NCBI GenBank assembly: GCA_964407935.1
Contig: CAYOXS010000300.1
Span: 1-7,251 of the forward strand
Direction: 5' to 3'
Source: J095 sp964407935
Lineage (GTDB): Bacteria > Chloroflexota > Anaerolineae > 4572-78 > J111
DNA length: 7,251 nt
The notes below the pieces were generated by a model, which was not told the DNA's origin, searched no databases, and was given only the letters and a program-made list of their open reading frames with translations. The position numbers and the translations under genes were made by a program. How positions within the stretch are numbered: the first letter of the stretch is position 1; each line of letters begins with the position of its first letter. Below, piece after piece: positions 6,008-7,251 of the stretch.

Positions 6008-6041
6008 GACGGGCCAGAAACCTCTTTGAATGGAGGTGGCC

Positions 6042-7202
6042 CTACCCGTGCCGCCGCACAAAGCTGGCCATGCGCTCCAGCGCCTGCTCAATTTTTTCGT
6101 AGGCGGTGGCGTAGGAGCAACGCACGTAACCCGCGCCGCCAATTCCAAAGGCCCGCCCCGGAATCACCGCCACGCGCTCTTCGGTGAGCAGCCGCTCGGC
6201 AAATTCGGCGTCATCCATGCCAGACCCCCGCACCGATGGAAAAGCGTAGAACGCGCCTTTTGGCTCAAAGCATTTCAGGCCGATGCTGTTCAAGCCATCG
6301 ACAATGAGCCGCCGCCGCCGGTCGTAACGCAGCCGCATTTCTTCAACCGCCTCTTCGCCCTGTTCAAGGGCAACCCGGGCCGCGTCCTGAGCGGTGGTCG
6401 GCGCCGACATAATGGCGTACTGGTGAACTTTGTTCATCGCTTCCAAAATCTCGATGGGAGCGGCGGCGTAGCCCAACCGCCAGCCGGTCATGGCGTAGGC
6501 TTTTGAAAAACCGCCCAACAGGATGGTTCGCTCCTGCATGCCCGGCAGCGAGCTAAAACAGACGTGTTCGGTATCATAAATCAGCCGGTCGTAAATCTCG
6601 TCAGAGATCACCAAAATATCGTGCTTTTGCACCACCCGGGCAATGTCTTCCAGCGTTTGCCGTTCCAATACCGCGCCGGTGGGGTTGTTGGGGTAGCCAA
6701 TGAGCAGTGCTTTGGTGCGGCGGGTAATAGCCGCTTCAATCTCTTCGGCGGTCACCTGAAAATTGTTTTCCACGCGGGTGGCGATGGGCACGGGGATGCC
6801 GTTGGCCAGGCTCACGTTGGCCGCGTACGACACAAAACATGGCTGCGGCACAATTACCTCGTCGCCGGGGTTGAGGATGGCGGTCATGGCCAGGTACATG
6901 GCCTCGGATACGCCCACCGTCACCAAAATTTCCATGGCCGGGTCGTACTCCACGCCGTACAGCCGCCGCAAATGTTTGCTGATGGCCACACGTAGTTCCA
7001 TTGTGCCGGTGTTTGAGGTGTAGTGGGTGTGGCCGGCCCGCAGCGAAGCGACGCCGGCGTCGAGGATGGTGTCCGGGGTGACAAAATCCGGCTCGCCAAT
7101 CCCCAGCGAGATCACATCGTCCATGGTGGCGGCGATGTCAAAAAAGCGGCGGATGCCGGATGGTGGAATTTGCTGCACTCGGTTTGAAATGAAAGAACGC
7201 AT
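6042..7202 (-). CDS. PLP-dependent class I/II aminotransferase
   Basis: Cytoplasmic fold-type I enzyme of 386 residues, the usual length, that moves an amino group between an amino acid and a 2-oxo acid using pyridoxal phosphate. Visible residues: GEPDF (36-40), YPNNPTG (170-176, with N173 contacting the cofactor), SDEIYD (200-205, D201 for the pyridine nitrogen and Y204), GGFSKAYAMTGWRLGY (230-245, with K234 forming the Schiff base and R242 near the phosphate), and YVRCSYA (359-365, with R361 as the carboxylate-binding arginine). The N-terminal IPPSGIRRFFDIA is typical of the I-gamma group often annotated as aspartate, alanine or aromatic aminotransferase (PatA/YugH-like); substrate cannot be told from sequence. 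The ATG at 7202 has GAGGG only 3 nt upstream, a short spacing, but homology supports this start. A TATAAT box lies further upstream. It converges on the acyltransferase. Confidence 0.94.
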   Translation of the reverse strand: MRSFISNRVQQIPPSGIRRFFDIAATMDDVISLGIGEPDFVTPDTILDAGVASLRAGHTHYTSNTGTMELRVAISKHLRRLYGVEYDPAMEILVTVGVSEAMYLAMTAILNPGDEVIVPQPCFVSYAANVSLANGIPVPIATRVENNFQVTAEEIEAAITRRTKALLIGYPNNPTGAVLERQTLEDIARVVQKHDILVISDEIYDRLIYDTEHVCFSSLPGMQERTILLGGFSKAYAMTGWRLGYAAAPIEILEAMNKVHQYAIMSAPTTAQDAARVALEQGEEAVEEMRLRYDRRRRLIVDGLNSIGLKCFEPKGAFYAFPSVRGSGMDDAEFAERLLTEERVAVIPGRAFGIGGAGYVRCSYATAYEKIEQALERMASFVRRHG

Positions 7203-7235
7203 AAGCCCTCAGCTTTACTCAGAAATTGGTCACTG

Positions 7236-7241
7236 ATTATA
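7236..7241 (-). promoter_or_regulatory. -10 box upstream of the aminotransferase; -35 off the window
   Basis: On the minus strand positions 7241-7236 read TATAAT, a perfect -10 hexamer. A start near 7229 would give a leader of about 27 nt. The matching -35 would lie beyond 7251 and cannot be checked. Confidence 0.55.
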
Positions 7242-7251
7242 CAACAAGCCG

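Noticed and set aside
6020..6037. ACCTC...GAGGT hairpin just after the aminotransferase stop as its terminator.
   Set aside because: Only 5 bp of stem with an 8-nt loop and no T-tract; the bidirectional terminator at 5861-5900 is far better.
6030..6995. Plus-strand open frames opposite the aminotransferase (6030-6506, 6564-6995).
   Set aside because: The minus-strand aminotransferase has all its catalytic motifs in frame; these are its shadows, rich in His/Gly/Arg with no family resemblance.

Overview
The window (about 7.25 kb, roughly 58-60 % GC by eye) looks like a piece of an uncultivated Chloroflexota genome (Anaerolineae or a related class), probably from a metagenome assembly. The grounds are the gene repertoire: tandem DUF5666-type domains, a peptidase-MA-like gluzincin with a signal peptide and a Pro/Glu-rich membrane-anchored tail, and a CslA-like GT2. 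Other grounds are the 100-N scaffold gap and REP-like hairpins between genes. The taxonomic call is inference; there is no rRNA or tRNA in the window.

Layout, left to right. (1) The 3' part of a gene with three DUF5666-like beta-rich repeats, ended by a 40-bp perfect palindrome acting as terminator (780-819). (2) A secreted, membrane-tethered zinc metallopeptidase (884-2260) behind its own candidate promoter. (3) Converging on it with only 9 bp between stop codons, protein-L-isoaspartate O-methyltransferase (2270-2956, minus). (4) Divergent from that, a processive-type family 2 glycosyltransferase starting at GTG 3129. Its leader carries a hairpin followed by a T-rich tract, and its C-terminus is lost in the scaffold gap (4550-4649). 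(5) After the gap, a near-consensus CRP/FNR-type operator placed at about -42 of a candidate promoter, then a ten-segment membrane acyltransferase of the acyltransferase-3 family (4749-5861). (6) A bidirectional terminator and two REP-like hairpins. (7) A class I/II PLP aminotransferase on the minus strand (6042-7202), with a perfect TATAAT -10 box upstream.

Functionally this is not one tight operon. The peptidase, GT2 and acyltransferase all act at or across the cell envelope. The GT2/acyltransferase pair could make and acylate a surface polysaccharide or glycolipid, the acyl step perhaps under CRP/FNR control. The methyltransferase (repair of damaged protein) and the aminotransferase (amino-acid metabolism) are housekeeping. 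I found no CRISPR array, transposase, phage gene or new multi-gene system. The most interesting signals are regulatory: the operator before the acyltransferase, the leader hairpin before the GT2, and the inverted pair of REP-like hairpins.
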